NCBI GenBank assembly: GCA_963793675.1
Contig: CAWCBA010000010.1
Coordinates: 62,001-126,000, forward strand
Origin: RPQJ01 sp963793675
GTDB taxonomy: Bacteria; Pseudomonadota; Gammaproteobacteria; Steroidobacterales; Steroidobacteraceae
Direction: 5' to 3'
DNA: 64,000 nucleotides
Shown: positions 18,206 through 26,308 of the stretch, piece after piece
Layout of the letters: every line of letters begins with the position of its first letter
Numbering within the stretch: position 1 is the stretch's first letter
Program-made: the position numbers and the translations under genes
Notes under the pieces: model-generated
The model's input: only the letters and a program-made list of their open reading frames with translations
Told to the model about the DNA's origin: nothing
The model's database searches: none

Positions 18206-18903
18206 GGTCGCCGTTGGCGGCGTCGCCTGCGCGCGACGCCGAGGATCCGCCGCCGCAACGACTGCCGCGCCGTCTGCGTCGCCGTCTCGATGCCAGTGCC
18301 GAAGCCTGGTGCCAGTCGGCACAGGCCGGATCGCCTGGCATTCCTTTCGTTCATGAGCGGCTGGTGGTCGACCGCCGCGCGCAGCGGCGCGGCTGGTACG
18401 CCGCGGCGGCCTGCCTGGTGCTGGCCATCGCGGGCTGGTGGCCGCAACTTGCGCATCTTGCGAACGTGGCCTCGCACGGCATCTCCCCACCGCAGGCCGA
18501 TGCCGAACGAGGACGGGCGCAGCTGCTCAAATCCGGTGGCAAGCACCTGGGACGCTGGGCCTGGACGCACGAATCGGGGCTGCCGGCAGGCGTCCGCGGC
18601 GAAGTGGTCTGGGACGGCGAACGGCAGGAAGGCTACCTGACGCTCTCGGGCCTCGAGCCCAACGCCCCCGCGGGCCGCCAATACCAGTTGTGGATCTTCG
18701 ACGCCGCGCGCGACGATCGTTATCCCGTGAACGGGGGGGTATTCGACGTGCCGGTACACAGCCAATCGATGACCGTACCGATCCGTCCGGCGCTGCGCGT
18801 GTCGCAGCCGGTCGCGTTCGCCGTCACGCTCGAGCCGGTGGGTGGTGTCGTCGTCTCCGACCGCAGTCACCTGATGGCGCTCGCGCGCGCGGGCGGCACC
18901 TGA
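18157..18903 (+). CDS. Membrane anti-sigma factor (RskA-like)
   Basis: Start uncertain: the GTG at 18157 overlaps the sigma gene by 49 bp and non-standard CTG/TTG starts lie near 18200, so residue counts are approximate. A basic cytoplasmic stretch (LPRRLRRRLDASAEAW) precedes one membrane helix (AAAACLVLAIAGWW). The periplasmic part carries the RskA-type fold: LTLSGLEPNAPAGRQYQLWI and VAFAVTLEPVGG. Such proteins hold the partner ECF sigma factor inactive until a signal triggers proteolysis. No zinc-finger HxxxCxxC motif is seen. Confidence 0.72.
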   Translation: MDEDRKPGADEPGDYLRSPLAASPARDAEDPPPQRLPRRLRRRLDASAEAWCQSAQAGSPGIPFVHERLVVDRRAQRRGWYAAAACLVLAIAGWWPQLAHLANVASHGISPPQADAERGRAQLLKSGGKHLGRWAWTHESGLPAGVRGEVVWDGERQEGYLTLSGLEPNAPAGRQYQLWIFDAARDDRYPVNGGVFDVPVHSQSMTVPIRPALRVSQPVAFAVTLEPVGGVVVSDRSHLMALARAGGT

Positions 18904-18917
18904 GGCGGCGCGGCACG

Positions 18918-19889
18918 ATGCCCGCAGACCTGCCGCTGCAGGCGATTGCCGGCCACTCGAGCGCGGACGCACAGACTGCCGACGCCGTGCTGATGGTGCG
19001 GCCCGCAAGCTTCGGCTGGAATCCGCAGACGCAGGCGAGCAATCGCTTTCAACGTGACGAGCCCGGCCTGGCCGGTGACGCCAACGCACGTGCCTGCACG
19101 GAATTCGATGCCCTTGTCCTGCAGTTGCGTGCGGCGGGCATTGCAGTGTCGGTCGCCGCCGACGTTCCGACTCCGATATGCCCGGACGCCGTCTTTCCAA
19201 ACAACTGGGTGAGCCTGCATGCCGACGGCACGGTCGTGCTGTACCCCATGCTCGCGCCCAACCGGCGGCTGGAACGTCGCCTGGAGCTGATCGCGTCGCT
19301 CGCGGCGGCGAGCGGACGCGCTGTCCACCGGTTGCTCGACCTCACGCAGCACGAGTTGCATGGCCGGTTTCTCGAGGGCACCGGCAGCGTCGTATTCGAT
19401 CACGCGCGGCGCATCGCATATGCCTGCCTGTCGCCACGCACGCATCACGAGCCCTTGTCCGAACTCTGCGACGAACTTGGTTACCAGCCTTGCACGTTCT
19501 GCGCCACCGACGCCGCGGGTGTCCCGATCTATCACACCAACGTGATGCTGGCCGTCGGCTCGCGCTGCTGCGTCATCGCTGCCAGCGCCATCGATCCGCG
19601 TGACCGCGAGCGGGTCCTGGCGAGCGTCGCCGCCTCGGGTCGACACGTCGAAGTCATCGATCCCACGCAGATGGCCGGCTTCGCCGGCAATGTGCTCGAA
19701 CTGCGTGCGGCGGATGCGGGCAGCGTGCTGGCGATGTCTGCGACTGCACGCGCGTCGTTCGGTGCGGCGGCGATCGAACGCCTGGCTTCGACCGTGGACC
19801 GTATCGTGGCAGCGTCGATTCCGACGATCGAGACGCTCGGCGGAGGGTCCGTCCGTTGCATGCTCGCCGAGGTGTTCCTCCCGCACTGA
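18918..19889 (+). CDS. Amidinotransferase-fold hydrolase (arginine deiminase / CtlX-like)
   Basis: 323 residues from the ATG at 18918. The fold's signatures are present: FPNNWVS near residue 95, EGTGSVVFD (acidic catalytic pair), IYHTNVMLAVG (catalytic His) and a C-terminal GGGSVRCML with the nucleophilic cysteine. These enzymes hydrolyse guanidino or ureido groups (arginine, dimethylarginine, citrulline). The closest annotated type is the CtlX/arginine deiminase-related group, but substrate is not readable. It follows the anti-sigma gene by 14 bp and may share its transcript. Confidence 0.75.
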   Translation: MPADLPLQAIAGHSSADAQTADAVLMVRPASFGWNPQTQASNRFQRDEPGLAGDANARACTEFDALVLQLRAAGIAVSVAADVPTPICPDAVFPNNWVSLHADGTVVLYPMLAPNRRLERRLELIASLAAASGRAVHRLLDLTQHELHGRFLEGTGSVVFDHARRIAYACLSPRTHHEPLSELCDELGYQPCTFCATDAAGVPIYHTNVMLAVGSRCCVIAASAIDPRDRERVLASVAASGRHVEVIDPTQMAGFAGNVLELRAADAGSVLAMSATARASFGAAAIERLASTVDRIVAASIPTIETLGGGSVRCMLAEVFLPH

Positions 19890-19948
19890 ACCCGCGACCG
19901 CGCGGGACCGGATGCTAGAATCCTCGCGTCGCGCGCAGAGGACGCAAC

Positions 19949-20587
19949 GTGCTCGAACTCGGTATCAAGGCCCTCGTCGCTTACCTGCTGGGATCGGTAA
20001 TCGGCAGCCTGTTGCTCGGCAGCCTGCGCGGCGTCGATATCCGCACGCAGGGCAGCGGCAACGCCGGCGGCACCAATGCACTGCGCACCCAGGGCTGGGC
20101 TTTCGCGCTGGGCGTGATCGTCGTCGACGTCGGCAAGGCGCTGCTCGCGGTCGGCTGGCTGCCCGGCCTCGTGCTCTCCGGCATTGGCATCGATCCAGGC
20201 GTGGACCGTGAATGGCTGGCGGTCGTGTGCGCGGCAGCCGTGGTGTTCGGGCACGTGTATCCAGTGTGGTACGAGTTTCGCGGCGGCAAGGGGGCCGCGA
20301 CGCTGATTGGTGCCGTGGCGGTGCTGGCACCGATCGCGCTCGCGCCGGTGCTGCTGGTATGGCTCGCGACCGTGATGCTCACGGGCTACGTCGGTCTGGG
20401 CACCATGCTCGGCACGGCAACGTTGCCGTTGTATTTTGCATTCACTTCGCCGAGCAGCACACCGCTGGTGGTGTTCGGCCTGCTCATGGCGGCCTTCGTC
20501 GTATTCACGCATCGCTCGAACGTGCAGCGCATGCGCGACGGCGTCGAGAACCGCGCGCGCCGTCTCTGGCTCCTGCGGCCGCGATGA
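19949..20587 (+). CDS. plsY: Acyl-phosphate glycerol-3-phosphate acyltransferase PlsY
   Basis: 212 residues, GTG start with AGAGGA upstream. A polytopic inner-membrane enzyme that makes lysophosphatidic acid from acyl-phosphate. The conserved motifs GSGNAGGTNALR (about 31-42) and GHVYPVWYEFRGGKGAAT (about 97-114) are both intact. The stop overlaps the birA start (ATGA), making a plsY-birA-coaX unit. Confidence 0.93.
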   Translation: MLELGIKALVAYLLGSVIGSLLLGSLRGVDIRTQGSGNAGGTNALRTQGWAFALGVIVVDVGKALLAVGWLPGLVLSGIGIDPGVDREWLAVVCAAAVVFGHVYPVWYEFRGGKGAATLIGAVAVLAPIALAPVLLVWLATVMLTGYVGLGTMLGTATLPLYFAFTSPSSTPLVVFGLLMAAFVVFTHRSNVQRMRDGVENRARRLWLLRPR

Positions 20588-21603
20588 GCGCAAGCGCGGA
20601 GCGCCTGGTGCGCCTGCTCGCGGACGGCGAGATGCACTCGGGCGAGCGACTCGCGGCCGACCTCGGCGTCACCCGCGCGGCAGTCTGGAAAATCGTGGCC
20701 GAACTGCGCGAACGCGGCATCGCCGTCGCGAGCCACGAGCGTCGCGGTTATCAGCTCGAACAGCCCGTCGAATTGCTCGACGTGCAATCGCTGCGACGCA
20801 GCGCAGCGGCAGCAGGCGTCGAACTGCCGGCGGCCACCGAAGTGTTCTTCGAACTCGGCTCGACCAACGAATACCTGCATGCAGTCGTCGCGCCGCCGCC
20901 CGCCGCACCGCGCCTGGTGTTCGCGGAACTGCAGACGGCGGGACGCGGGCGACGTGGCCGCGAGTGGCTCGCGCCGTTCGGATCCGGACTCACCTTTTCG
21001 CTCGGCTGGACATTCGCGGAAATGCCCGCGGACCTGTCCGCGCTCGGTCTCGCGTTGGGCGTCTGCGTGGTGCGTGCGTTGCGCGAACTCGGGGTGGCGG
21101 ACGTGCAGCTGAAGTGGCCCAACGACATCGTGCATCGCCACGCCAAGCTGGGCGGTTTGCTGTTACAGATGCGCTCGGAGGCGGGCGGACCGGCGTACGT
21201 GGTCGCCGGCCTGGGATTGAACCTGGCGTTGCCCGAGTCGGCGCGCGCTGCGCTCCAGAGTCCGCTCGCCACGCCGGTCACTGACCTCGCAAGCGCTTGT
21301 GGCGGCATCCCGCCGCCTCGCCTCGATACGGCGGCGCGGGTCTCCGGCCGCATGCTTGCTGGCCTTGCCGAGTTCTCGCGTTCAGGCTTTACCTCGTTCG
21401 CCGACGACTGGGCGGCCTTCGACTCTTTGCGCGACGCGCCAGTCACCGTGCTGCGTCACGACGGCCAGCTGGAGGGCATCGCACGTGGAGCGGATGCCGA
21501 AGGTGCTTTGCGGGTCGAGATCCCGGGCGGTGTCATCGAGCGCGTGCACGCGGGTGACGTCAGCCTGCGGCGGTCGCTGCAGGCCAGGGCAAGGGTCGAA
21601 TGA
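20584..21603 (+). CDS. birA: Bifunctional biotin-protein ligase / biotin operon repressor BirA
   Basis: 339 residues. An N-terminal winged helix (GERLAADLGVTRAAVWKIVA) indicates a DNA-binding, class II BirA. The ligase core follows: GSTNEYL, the biotin/AMP loop AGRGRRGREWLAP, and the KWPNDIV and KLGGLLLQM segments, then a C-terminal SH3-like domain. It activates biotin and attaches it to acetyl-CoA carboxylase. Overlaps plsY upstream and coaX downstream by four bases each. Confidence 0.93.
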   Translation: MSASAERLVRLLADGEMHSGERLAADLGVTRAAVWKIVAELRERGIAVASHERRGYQLEQPVELLDVQSLRRSAAAAGVELPAATEVFFELGSTNEYLHAVVAPPPAAPRLVFAELQTAGRGRRGREWLAPFGSGLTFSLGWTFAEMPADLSALGLALGVCVVRALRELGVADVQLKWPNDIVHRHAKLGGLLLQMRSEAGGPAYVVAGLGLNLALPESARAALQSPLATPVTDLASACGGIPPPRLDTAARVSGRMLAGLAEFSRSGFTSFADDWAAFDSLRDAPVTVLRHDGQLEGIARGADAEGALRVEIPGGVIERVHAGDVSLRRSLQARARVE

Positions 21604-22358
21604 TCCTGTTCGTCGACATCGGCAACACGCGCGTGAAGTGGGCGGTACAGGTCGACGGCCGGCTGTCGCCGCAGCGCGCGGCCGAGTACGCGCAGTGGTC
21701 CACGGCCGACTGGCAGCGTGAGTTGTTCGACGGACCGCCCGTCGGGCGCGTGCTGGCTGCGACGGTCGCAGGCGACGACAGTCGGCTTGCGCTCGAAGCG
21801 GCGGCCCGCAAAGCCGGCACGACGCGCGTGGATTTCATCACATCGACGGCTGCGCGGGCCGGCGTTCGCAATGCGTATCCCGAACCGGGGTTGCTCGGCG
21901 TCGATCGCTGGGTGGCGGTGATCGGCGCGTATCACCTCGCGCACGGTGCGTGCTGCGTGGTCGACGTCGGTACGGCAGCGACGCTCGACACGGTCGACGC
22001 GTCGGGCCAGCACCTCGGTGGATTCATCGTGCCCGGCCCGCACATGATGGTGCGATCGCTGCATGCCGGGACCAGCAACCTGGCTGCGCACACGTCCGCC
22101 AGCCCGGTCGGTGGCGCCCAGCTGTTTGCCGACAACACCCGCGATGCCATCGAGCGCGGCTGCCGCGTTGCGCTGGCCGCGCTCATCGATCGCACCTGCG
22201 CGGAGCTGGCGCGAAGGTCGCAATCCGCGCCGCGCCTGTATTGCACCGGAGGCGCAGTGGACGAAGTGCTGCCATACGTACTTGCCGCGCACGAGCGGGT
22301 GCCGGACCTCGTTTTGCGCGGACTGGCCTGCATTGCGGATGCAAGGCTTGAACGGTGA
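21600..22358 (+). CDS. coaX: Type III pantothenate kinase CoaX
   Basis: 252 residues. The ASKHA-fold phosphate loops are clear: FVDIGNTRVKW at the N-terminus, GVDRWVAVIGAY, and CCVVDVGTAATLDTVD, then GGFIVPGP. CoaX performs the first step of coenzyme A synthesis. birA-coaX adjacency is common in beta- and gammaproteobacteria. The ATG overlaps the birA stop (ATGA). Confidence 0.93.
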   Translation: MILFVDIGNTRVKWAVQVDGRLSPQRAAEYAQWSTADWQRELFDGPPVGRVLAATVAGDDSRLALEAAARKAGTTRVDFITSTAARAGVRNAYPEPGLLGVDRWVAVIGAYHLAHGACCVVDVGTAATLDTVDASGQHLGGFIVPGPHMMVRSLHAGTSNLAAHTSASPVGGAQLFADNTRDAIERGCRVALAALIDRTCAELARRSQSAPRLYCTGGAVDEVLPYVLAAHERVPDLVLRGLACIADARLER

Positions 22359-22455
22359 GCGGCGAGTGTTGTCCAATTGGGGTGACAGGATGTCCTGTCG
22401 TCACAGCCAGAGCCTGCGCCGGGTGCCGAGTCCCGCCGGGCCATCAGGAGATAAC

Positions 22456-22734
22456 TTGATTAAATTCAGCCGTTTGGTCGTCGTCGCCGGCGCATTTGCC
22501 GCTCTCGCGGGCTTCGGTTCTGCGGCGCATGCGGATGCCGCAGCGGGAAAGGCCACGTTCACGTCGATCTGCTCCGAGTGCCACGAAGTCGCCGACTTCG
22601 AGGGTGAGGACGCGGCCGCGGTGCAGGGCACGATCAAGAACATCGTCGCCGGTACGCAGAAGCACAAGAAGGCGCTGAAGCTGACCGACGCGCAGATCGC
22701 GGACGTCGCTGCGTACATGACCGGCGGCAAGTAA
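22456..22734 (+). CDS. Small periplasmic monoheme cytochrome c, copy 1
   Basis: 92 residues from a TTG start with AGGAG at 22446-22450; an in-frame ATG at 22390 is less likely because it adds an atypical N-terminus. A signal peptide ends at AAHAD. One CSECH motif lies at about residue 40 and the C-terminal helix is IADVAAYMTGGK. It is about 75% identical by eye to the next gene, including the shared CHEVADFEGE and IVAGTQKHK segments, so the two are a tandem duplication. Probably soluble electron carriers. Confidence 0.82.
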   Translation: MIKFSRLVVVAGAFAALAGFGSAAHADAAAGKATFTSICSECHEVADFEGEDAAAVQGTIKNIVAGTQKHKKALKLTDAQIADVAAYMTGGK

Positions 22735-22757
22735 GCCGCCCAGGGGTCGCTGCACAG

Positions 22758-22789
22758 GGCCCGGGCTCCACTGGATTCCGGGCCTTTCT
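22758..22789 (+). terminator. Terminator after first small cytochrome gene
   Basis: Stem GGCCCGG/CCGGGCC (22758-22764 with 22778-22784) followed by TTTCT. Confidence 0.6.
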
Positions 22790-22891
22790 ATTGCTGCATT
22801 GCGGTATTCACGGTCTGAATTTCGCCCGCGGATCGCTATCATTTCTGCGTCGTCCGGCCCCGATTCCCCAATGCGTCCAGAGGAGCATCCG

Positions 22892-23167
22892 ATGAAAACC
22901 CTGCGTATTCTTGCCTTGTCCGTCGCCACGTTCGCCATTGCCGGCTTCAGCACGGCCGCGAGCGCTGACGCCGCGGCAGGCAAGGCGAAGTTCACGGCCG
23001 CCTGTGCCGAATGCCACGAAGTGGCTGATTTCGAGGGCGAGAGCGCTGCCGCGTTGACCGATTCGATCAAGAAGATCGTGGCCGGCACGCAGAAGCACAA
23101 GCAGGCGCTGAAACTGACCGACGCTGAAATCGCCGATCTCGCTGCCTACATGGCCGCCGGCAAGTAA
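22892..23167 (+). CDS. Small periplasmic monoheme cytochrome c, copy 2
   Basis: 91 residues from the ATG at 22892 with an excellent AGAGGAG ribosome-binding site at 22879-22885. Signal peptide ending at AASAD, one CAECH haem motif, and the C-terminal helix IADLAAYMAAGK. It is the paralogue of the preceding gene and has its own terminator on each side, so the two copies appear to be separate transcription units. Confidence 0.87.
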   Translation: MKTLRILALSVATFAIAGFSTAASADAAAGKAKFTAACAECHEVADFEGESAAALTDSIKKIVAGTQKHKQALKLTDAEIADLAAYMAAGK

Positions 23168-23188
23168 CGCGCGCGGCAAACGAACGAG

Positions 23189-23225
23189 GGCCCGGTCGCC
23201 CGGCGGCCGGGCCTTCTGTTTTTGA
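23189..23225 (+). terminator. Terminator after second small cytochrome gene
   Basis: Stem GGCCCGG/CCGGGCC (23189-23195 with 23207-23213), then TTCTGTTTTT. Confidence 0.7.
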
Positions 23226-23266
23226 TTTGCTAACATCCGCGGCAATCGAACCCACCCGGCGGTCCA

Positions 23267-24004
23267 TTGCGCGTCCTGTTCCTGCTGCTGCTGCTTGCCA
23301 ACGTGCTGTTCCTGGCCTGGTCTCGCTGGGTCGTGCCGGTGACGCCCGCGACGATCGACGCGCCGGCGGCCGGCGGGCGTGAACTGCAACCCATCCGTCT
23401 GCGTGCCGAGTCGCCTGATTCGTCGGCCACCCCCGCCGACGACTTGTCGGGCGCTGACCTGCTCGCCGCTGCCTGCGTGAGCGTGGGCCCCTTCATCGAT
23501 CCGGCTCACGCGGCGGCAGCCAACGCGCAACTCGAGCGCCTCGGGTTCACGAGCCGGCGACGTGTTTCGCAGGATGAGGTGCGTGTGGGGTACTGGGTGC
23601 GCGTGCCGAACCTGGCCACTCCCGCCGATGCGACCAACGCGCTGGCCACGCTGCAGGCGGCCGGCTTCGGCGATGCCTATGTCGTGGCCGAGGGCGAGCC
23701 GGACAATACGGTTTCAGTGGGGGTGTATTCTGACCCGCGCCGTGCGGCGGAGGTCTCGGCCACGGTGCAGAAGGCGGGATTCACGCCGGAAACGAGCGAT
23801 CGCCTGCGGCGGCTGGAGGTGCTCTGGCTCGACATCGACCGGCAGGCGAACGGCGGCCTGCCGTCGCTCGAGTCGCTGGGCACGCCGCCGGCAGGCGGCC
23901 TGCCGTACGACATGAGGGCTTGCCCGGCGCCCAGCCCGGCTGGTGACGTGACGCCCCCCGCAAACACGGCAACCGCGCCTGCCGGAGCAGGCGGCACCGG
24001 TTAA
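23267..24004 (+). CDS. SPOR-like-domain membrane-anchored protein
   Basis: 245 residues from a TTG start. One N-terminal helix (VLFLLLLLANVLFLAW) anchors a periplasmic domain. Two SPOR-like repeats are suggested: VSVGPFIDPAHAAAANAQLE with RVGYWVRVP, and VSVGVYSDPRRAAEVSATVQ. SPOR domains bind denuded peptidoglycan at the septum. A gene of this kind commonly follows birA-coaX. The C-terminal 60 residues are Pro/Ala-rich and low complexity. Ends 29 bp before tRNA-Thr. Confidence 0.65.
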   Translation: MRVLFLLLLLANVLFLAWSRWVVPVTPATIDAPAAGGRELQPIRLRAESPDSSATPADDLSGADLLAAACVSVGPFIDPAHAAAANAQLERLGFTSRRRVSQDEVRVGYWVRVPNLATPADATNALATLQAAGFGDAYVVAEGEPDNTVSVGVYSDPRRAAEVSATVQKAGFTPETSDRLRRLEVLWLDIDRQANGGLPSLESLGTPPAGGLPYDMRACPAPSPAGDVTPPANTATAPAGAGGTG

Positions 24005-24033
24005 GGTAGAATCCCGTTCCCCTTGCGGACCGG

Positions 24034-24109
24034 GCCGGCTTAGCACAGCTGGTAGTGCACCTGATTTGTAATCAGGGGGTCGGGGGTTCGAATCCCTCAG
24101 CCGGCACCA
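24034..24109 (+). tRNA. tRNA-Thr (anticodon TGT)
   Basis: Full cloverleaf with acceptor GCCGGCT/AGCCGGC, anticodon loop TTTGTAA (TGT), GGTTCGAATCC T-arm and encoded CCA. A TAGAAT at 24007-24012 could be its -10 element, inside the end of the SPOR-like gene. Confidence 0.95.
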
Positions 24110-24138
24110 CATCGAGCAGACACAAACGAGGAAAGCCC

Positions 24139-24646
24139 ATGGCGCTCTGGAAAGACCCGACCAAAGATCCGTCGATGCCCGGTTCCGATGGGGCAGCCGC
24201 CCTGGCCGCCGAACCGGCCCTGCGTTCCGTGGCGAGCTCCGGCCCCGACGCCTGCTCCCGCGGCCGCCGAACCGGCGCGACGCGGCGAGCGTGCGGCGCC
24301 GCCCGCCGTGGGCAACGCCAAGGAATCGCTGATCGCGGCAGACGTCACGATCGAAGGCAAGATCGAAGGCGCCGGCCACGTCCGCATCGCCGGGCGATTC
24401 AAGGGCGACGTCAACGTGCAGGGTAACGTGACGATCGAGCAGGGTGCGCACGTCACGGGCCAGATTGCTGCGGCCACCGTGATCGTGAGCGGCGAGGTGC
24501 ACGGCAACATCCAGGCCAGCTCGCGCGTCGAGCTGCTCGAGACGGGCGTCATCAACGGCGACGTGAAGGCGGCCGTGCTGACGGTTGCGGCGGGCTCGCG
24601 CATGCGCGGCAACGCCGACTTCGGCTGGCCGGAATCGGCGAAGTAG
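24139..24646 (+). CDS. Bactofilin (one frameshift)
   Basis: The ATG at 24139 (SD-like CGAGGA) opens MALWKDPTKDPSMPGSDG. The frame shifts at about 24225-24240 in the Pro/Ala-rich linker and then continues to 24646. The core has the right-handed beta-helix repeat of bactofilins: ESLIAADVTIEGKIEGAGHV, RIAGRFKGDVNVQGNVTIEQ, AHVTGQIAAATVIVSGEVHG and so on. Bactofilins are polymerising cytoskeletal scaffolds for cell shape or polarity. The indel is in a GC-rich, low-complexity stretch and is probably a sequence error. Confidence 0.8.
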
Positions 24647-24670
24647 CCGCGCGCCGCGCGCGGCCAGCGG

Positions 24671-25030
24671 ATGATCACGGGACGCACAGGATCGCCAGGC
24701 AGTGTGGGCAAGACGCGCTCTTGTCCGCACTGCAAGGCGACGATCCTGCAGAGCGCGCCGATCTGTCCGCAGTGCCGCCATCACCTGCAGTTCGGCGCGG
24801 CGTCGACGGCCGCCACTGACGCAACGCCGCATTTTTCCGCGCTGAACGTGGAAGGCACGCTCCGGCACTCGGAGCGGGGCGGCGACTGGGAATACTCGGT
24901 GGTGCTCTCGATCCGCAACGAGCGTGGCGAGGAGATTTCGCGGCAGGTCGTAGGTGTTGGCGCCCTGCGCAGCACGGAAGCCCGGACCTTCACCCTCTCG
25001 GTGGACGTCGCCACGCCAAGAGGGCGTTGA
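24671..25030 (+). CDS. Zinc-ribbon protein of unknown function
   Basis: 119 residues. A CPHC..CPQC zinc ribbon at about residues 18-36 is followed by a beta-rich segment (EYSVVLSIRNERGEEISRQV) that looks like a small Ig-like or FxLYD-type domain. No signal peptide or membrane helix. It begins 24 bp after the bactofilin gene and may be cotranscribed with it. Function not recognised. Confidence 0.6.
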   Translation: MITGRTGSPGSVGKTRSCPHCKATILQSAPICPQCRHHLQFGAASTAATDATPHFSALNVEGTLRHSERGGDWEYSVVLSIRNERGEEISRQVVGVGALRSTEARTFTLSVDVATPRGR

Positions 25031-25042
25031 ATCGAGCGGTCG

Positions 25043-25384
25043 CTACTTCCCGTACTTTTTCGCGCAACCCGCGTCGTTCGCCTGCGCGACGATCGCGCTC
25101 GGCGCGACCGATGGCGGACTGCCCGCAGGTGCGTCGGCGATGGCCTGCAGCCGGTCGCGGAAGGTCTGGCACTGCGGCGCGTCGTCGATCATCACCAGCA
25201 TGCCAGTCGCCATCCTGGCCGTCGTGGCGCTGTCGTAGGTCGGGGCAGGCTCGGGCTGTGCAGTGGCGGCGGGGGCTGTCTCTTCGTCTGCCGCGATGGG
25301 GGCGGGGGCGGGTGCCTGCCTGGAACAAGCAGCCACCAGCAAGCCAAGCATCACCAGTGCCAGCAAGGTTGTCCGGTTCGTCAT
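25043..25384 (-). CDS. Small lipoprotein of unknown function
   Basis: 113 residues. N-terminal lipoprotein signal with lipobox LVAAC; then a Pro/Ala/Glu-rich linker and a short domain with two further cysteines (DDAPQCQTF and NDAGCAKKYGK) that could form a disulfide. Convergent with the zinc-ribbon gene, with only 12 bp between them. No family recognised. Confidence 0.6.
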   Translation of the reverse strand: MTNRTTLLALVMLGLLVAACSRQAPAPAPIAADEETAPAATAQPEPAPTYDSATTARMATGMLVMIDDAPQCQTFRDRLQAIADAPAGSPPSVAPSAIVAQANDAGCAKKYGK

Positions 25385-25449
25385 CGCTAAGCACGCTCAC
25401 GCTGTGACCCCGGCTTGGGGCCGGCGAAGAATGTCACAAGGAGGGCGAA

Positions 25450-25689
25450 ATGCGATCGCGGATTTCCCAGATCGAGGCCGCCCGCCCGCAGGTGATCCGC
25501 TCACCGCTGCGGTCCGAGCGGCAGCCGGAATCGACCGCCCCGGCAGGGTGGTCTATGCTCGGCGTGACACGACCGCCGACCGGTCGCCCTGATGCGGCGA
25601 AGCCGCAGTCAGTGCAATTACCTATTTTTATAGGCGTGCGGCGTTTGCGAGCCTCTCGTACACGTTGCGGGTTCCGCAGCACGGGGTGA
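25450..25689 (+). CDS. Possible small ORF ahead of hypC
   Basis: 79 codons beginning at an ATG with a near-perfect AAGGAGG (25438-25444) five bases upstream, ending six bases before hypC. The product is basic, Arg/Pro-rich and matches nothing I recognise; it may be a leader or not a gene at all. Otherwise the 311-bp gap between the lipoprotein and hypC shows no RNA gene or repeat. Confidence 0.25.
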   Translation: MRSRISQIEAARPQVIRSPLRSERQPESTAPAGWSMLGVTRPPTGRPDAAKPQSVQLPIFIGVRRLRASRTRCGFRSTG

Positions 25690-25695
25690 GACGAC

Positions 25696-25920
25696 ATGTG
25701 CCTTGCCGTTCCAATGAAGATCACGGGCATCGACGGTTACAACGCGACCTGCGAAGCCAAGGGCATCCAGCGCGAGGTGAGCCTGTTCATGCTCCAGGGC
25801 GAGCCCATCGAGGTCGGCGACCACGTGCTGATCCATGTCGGCTATGCCATCCAGAAGATCAGCGAGGAGGAGGCCCGGTCCACGTGGGATCTTTTCGACG
25901 AGATACTCGAGCATGCATGA
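25696..25920 (+). CDS. hypC: [NiFe]-hydrogenase maturation chaperone HypC
   Basis: 74 residues beginning MCLAVPMKI, the invariant HypC N-terminus whose Cys2 binds HypD and the Fe(CN)2CO unit. The small OB-like domain ends in KISEEEARSTWDLFDEIL. First of a hypC-A-B-D-F-(radical SAM)-E array. Overlaps hypA by eight bases. Confidence 0.93.
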   Translation: MCLAVPMKITGIDGYNATCEAKGIQREVSLFMLQGEPIEVGDHVLIHVGYAIQKISEEEARSTWDLFDEILEHA

Positions 25921-26275
25921 GCTCGCGGTCTGCCAGGCCCTGATCGAGCAGGTCGAGCGCGTGGCCCGCGACAACGCGGCGCGCCGGATCCTGTCGATCA
26001 CCGTGTCTGTCGGGCCGTTGTCGGGCATCGAGGCCAGGCTGCTGGAACACGCCTATCCGCTCGCGGCTGCCGGCACGGTGGCGGAGGAGGCAAAGCTGGT
26101 GGTCGTGACGGTGCCGGTGCGCGTCCGTTGCCGTACCTGCAGGGCCGAGACCGAGGTTGCATCGAACCGCCTGCTCTGCGGCAGTTGCAATGACTGGCAG
26201 GTGGATGTCATCGCCGGCGAAGAAATGCTGCTGCAGCGGGTCGAGATCGAAACGGCCGACGAACCCGTCCATTGA
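25913..26275 (+). CDS. hypA: Hydrogenase nickel-insertion protein HypA
   Basis: 120 residues. MHELAV supplies the N-terminal nickel site (His2). The zinc-binding domain has CRTC and, after 13 residues, CGSC. HypA delivers nickel to the hydrogenase large subunit together with HypB. The start ATG lies inside the end of hypC. Confidence 0.93.
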   Translation: MHELAVCQALIEQVERVARDNAARRILSITVSVGPLSGIEARLLEHAYPLAAAGTVAEEAKLVVVTVPVRVRCRTCRAETEVASNRLLCGSCNDWQVDVIAGEEMLLQRVEIETADEPVH

Positions 26276-26308
26276 AGACGGCCAGATCATGAAGATGAGG
26301 TCACGCTG

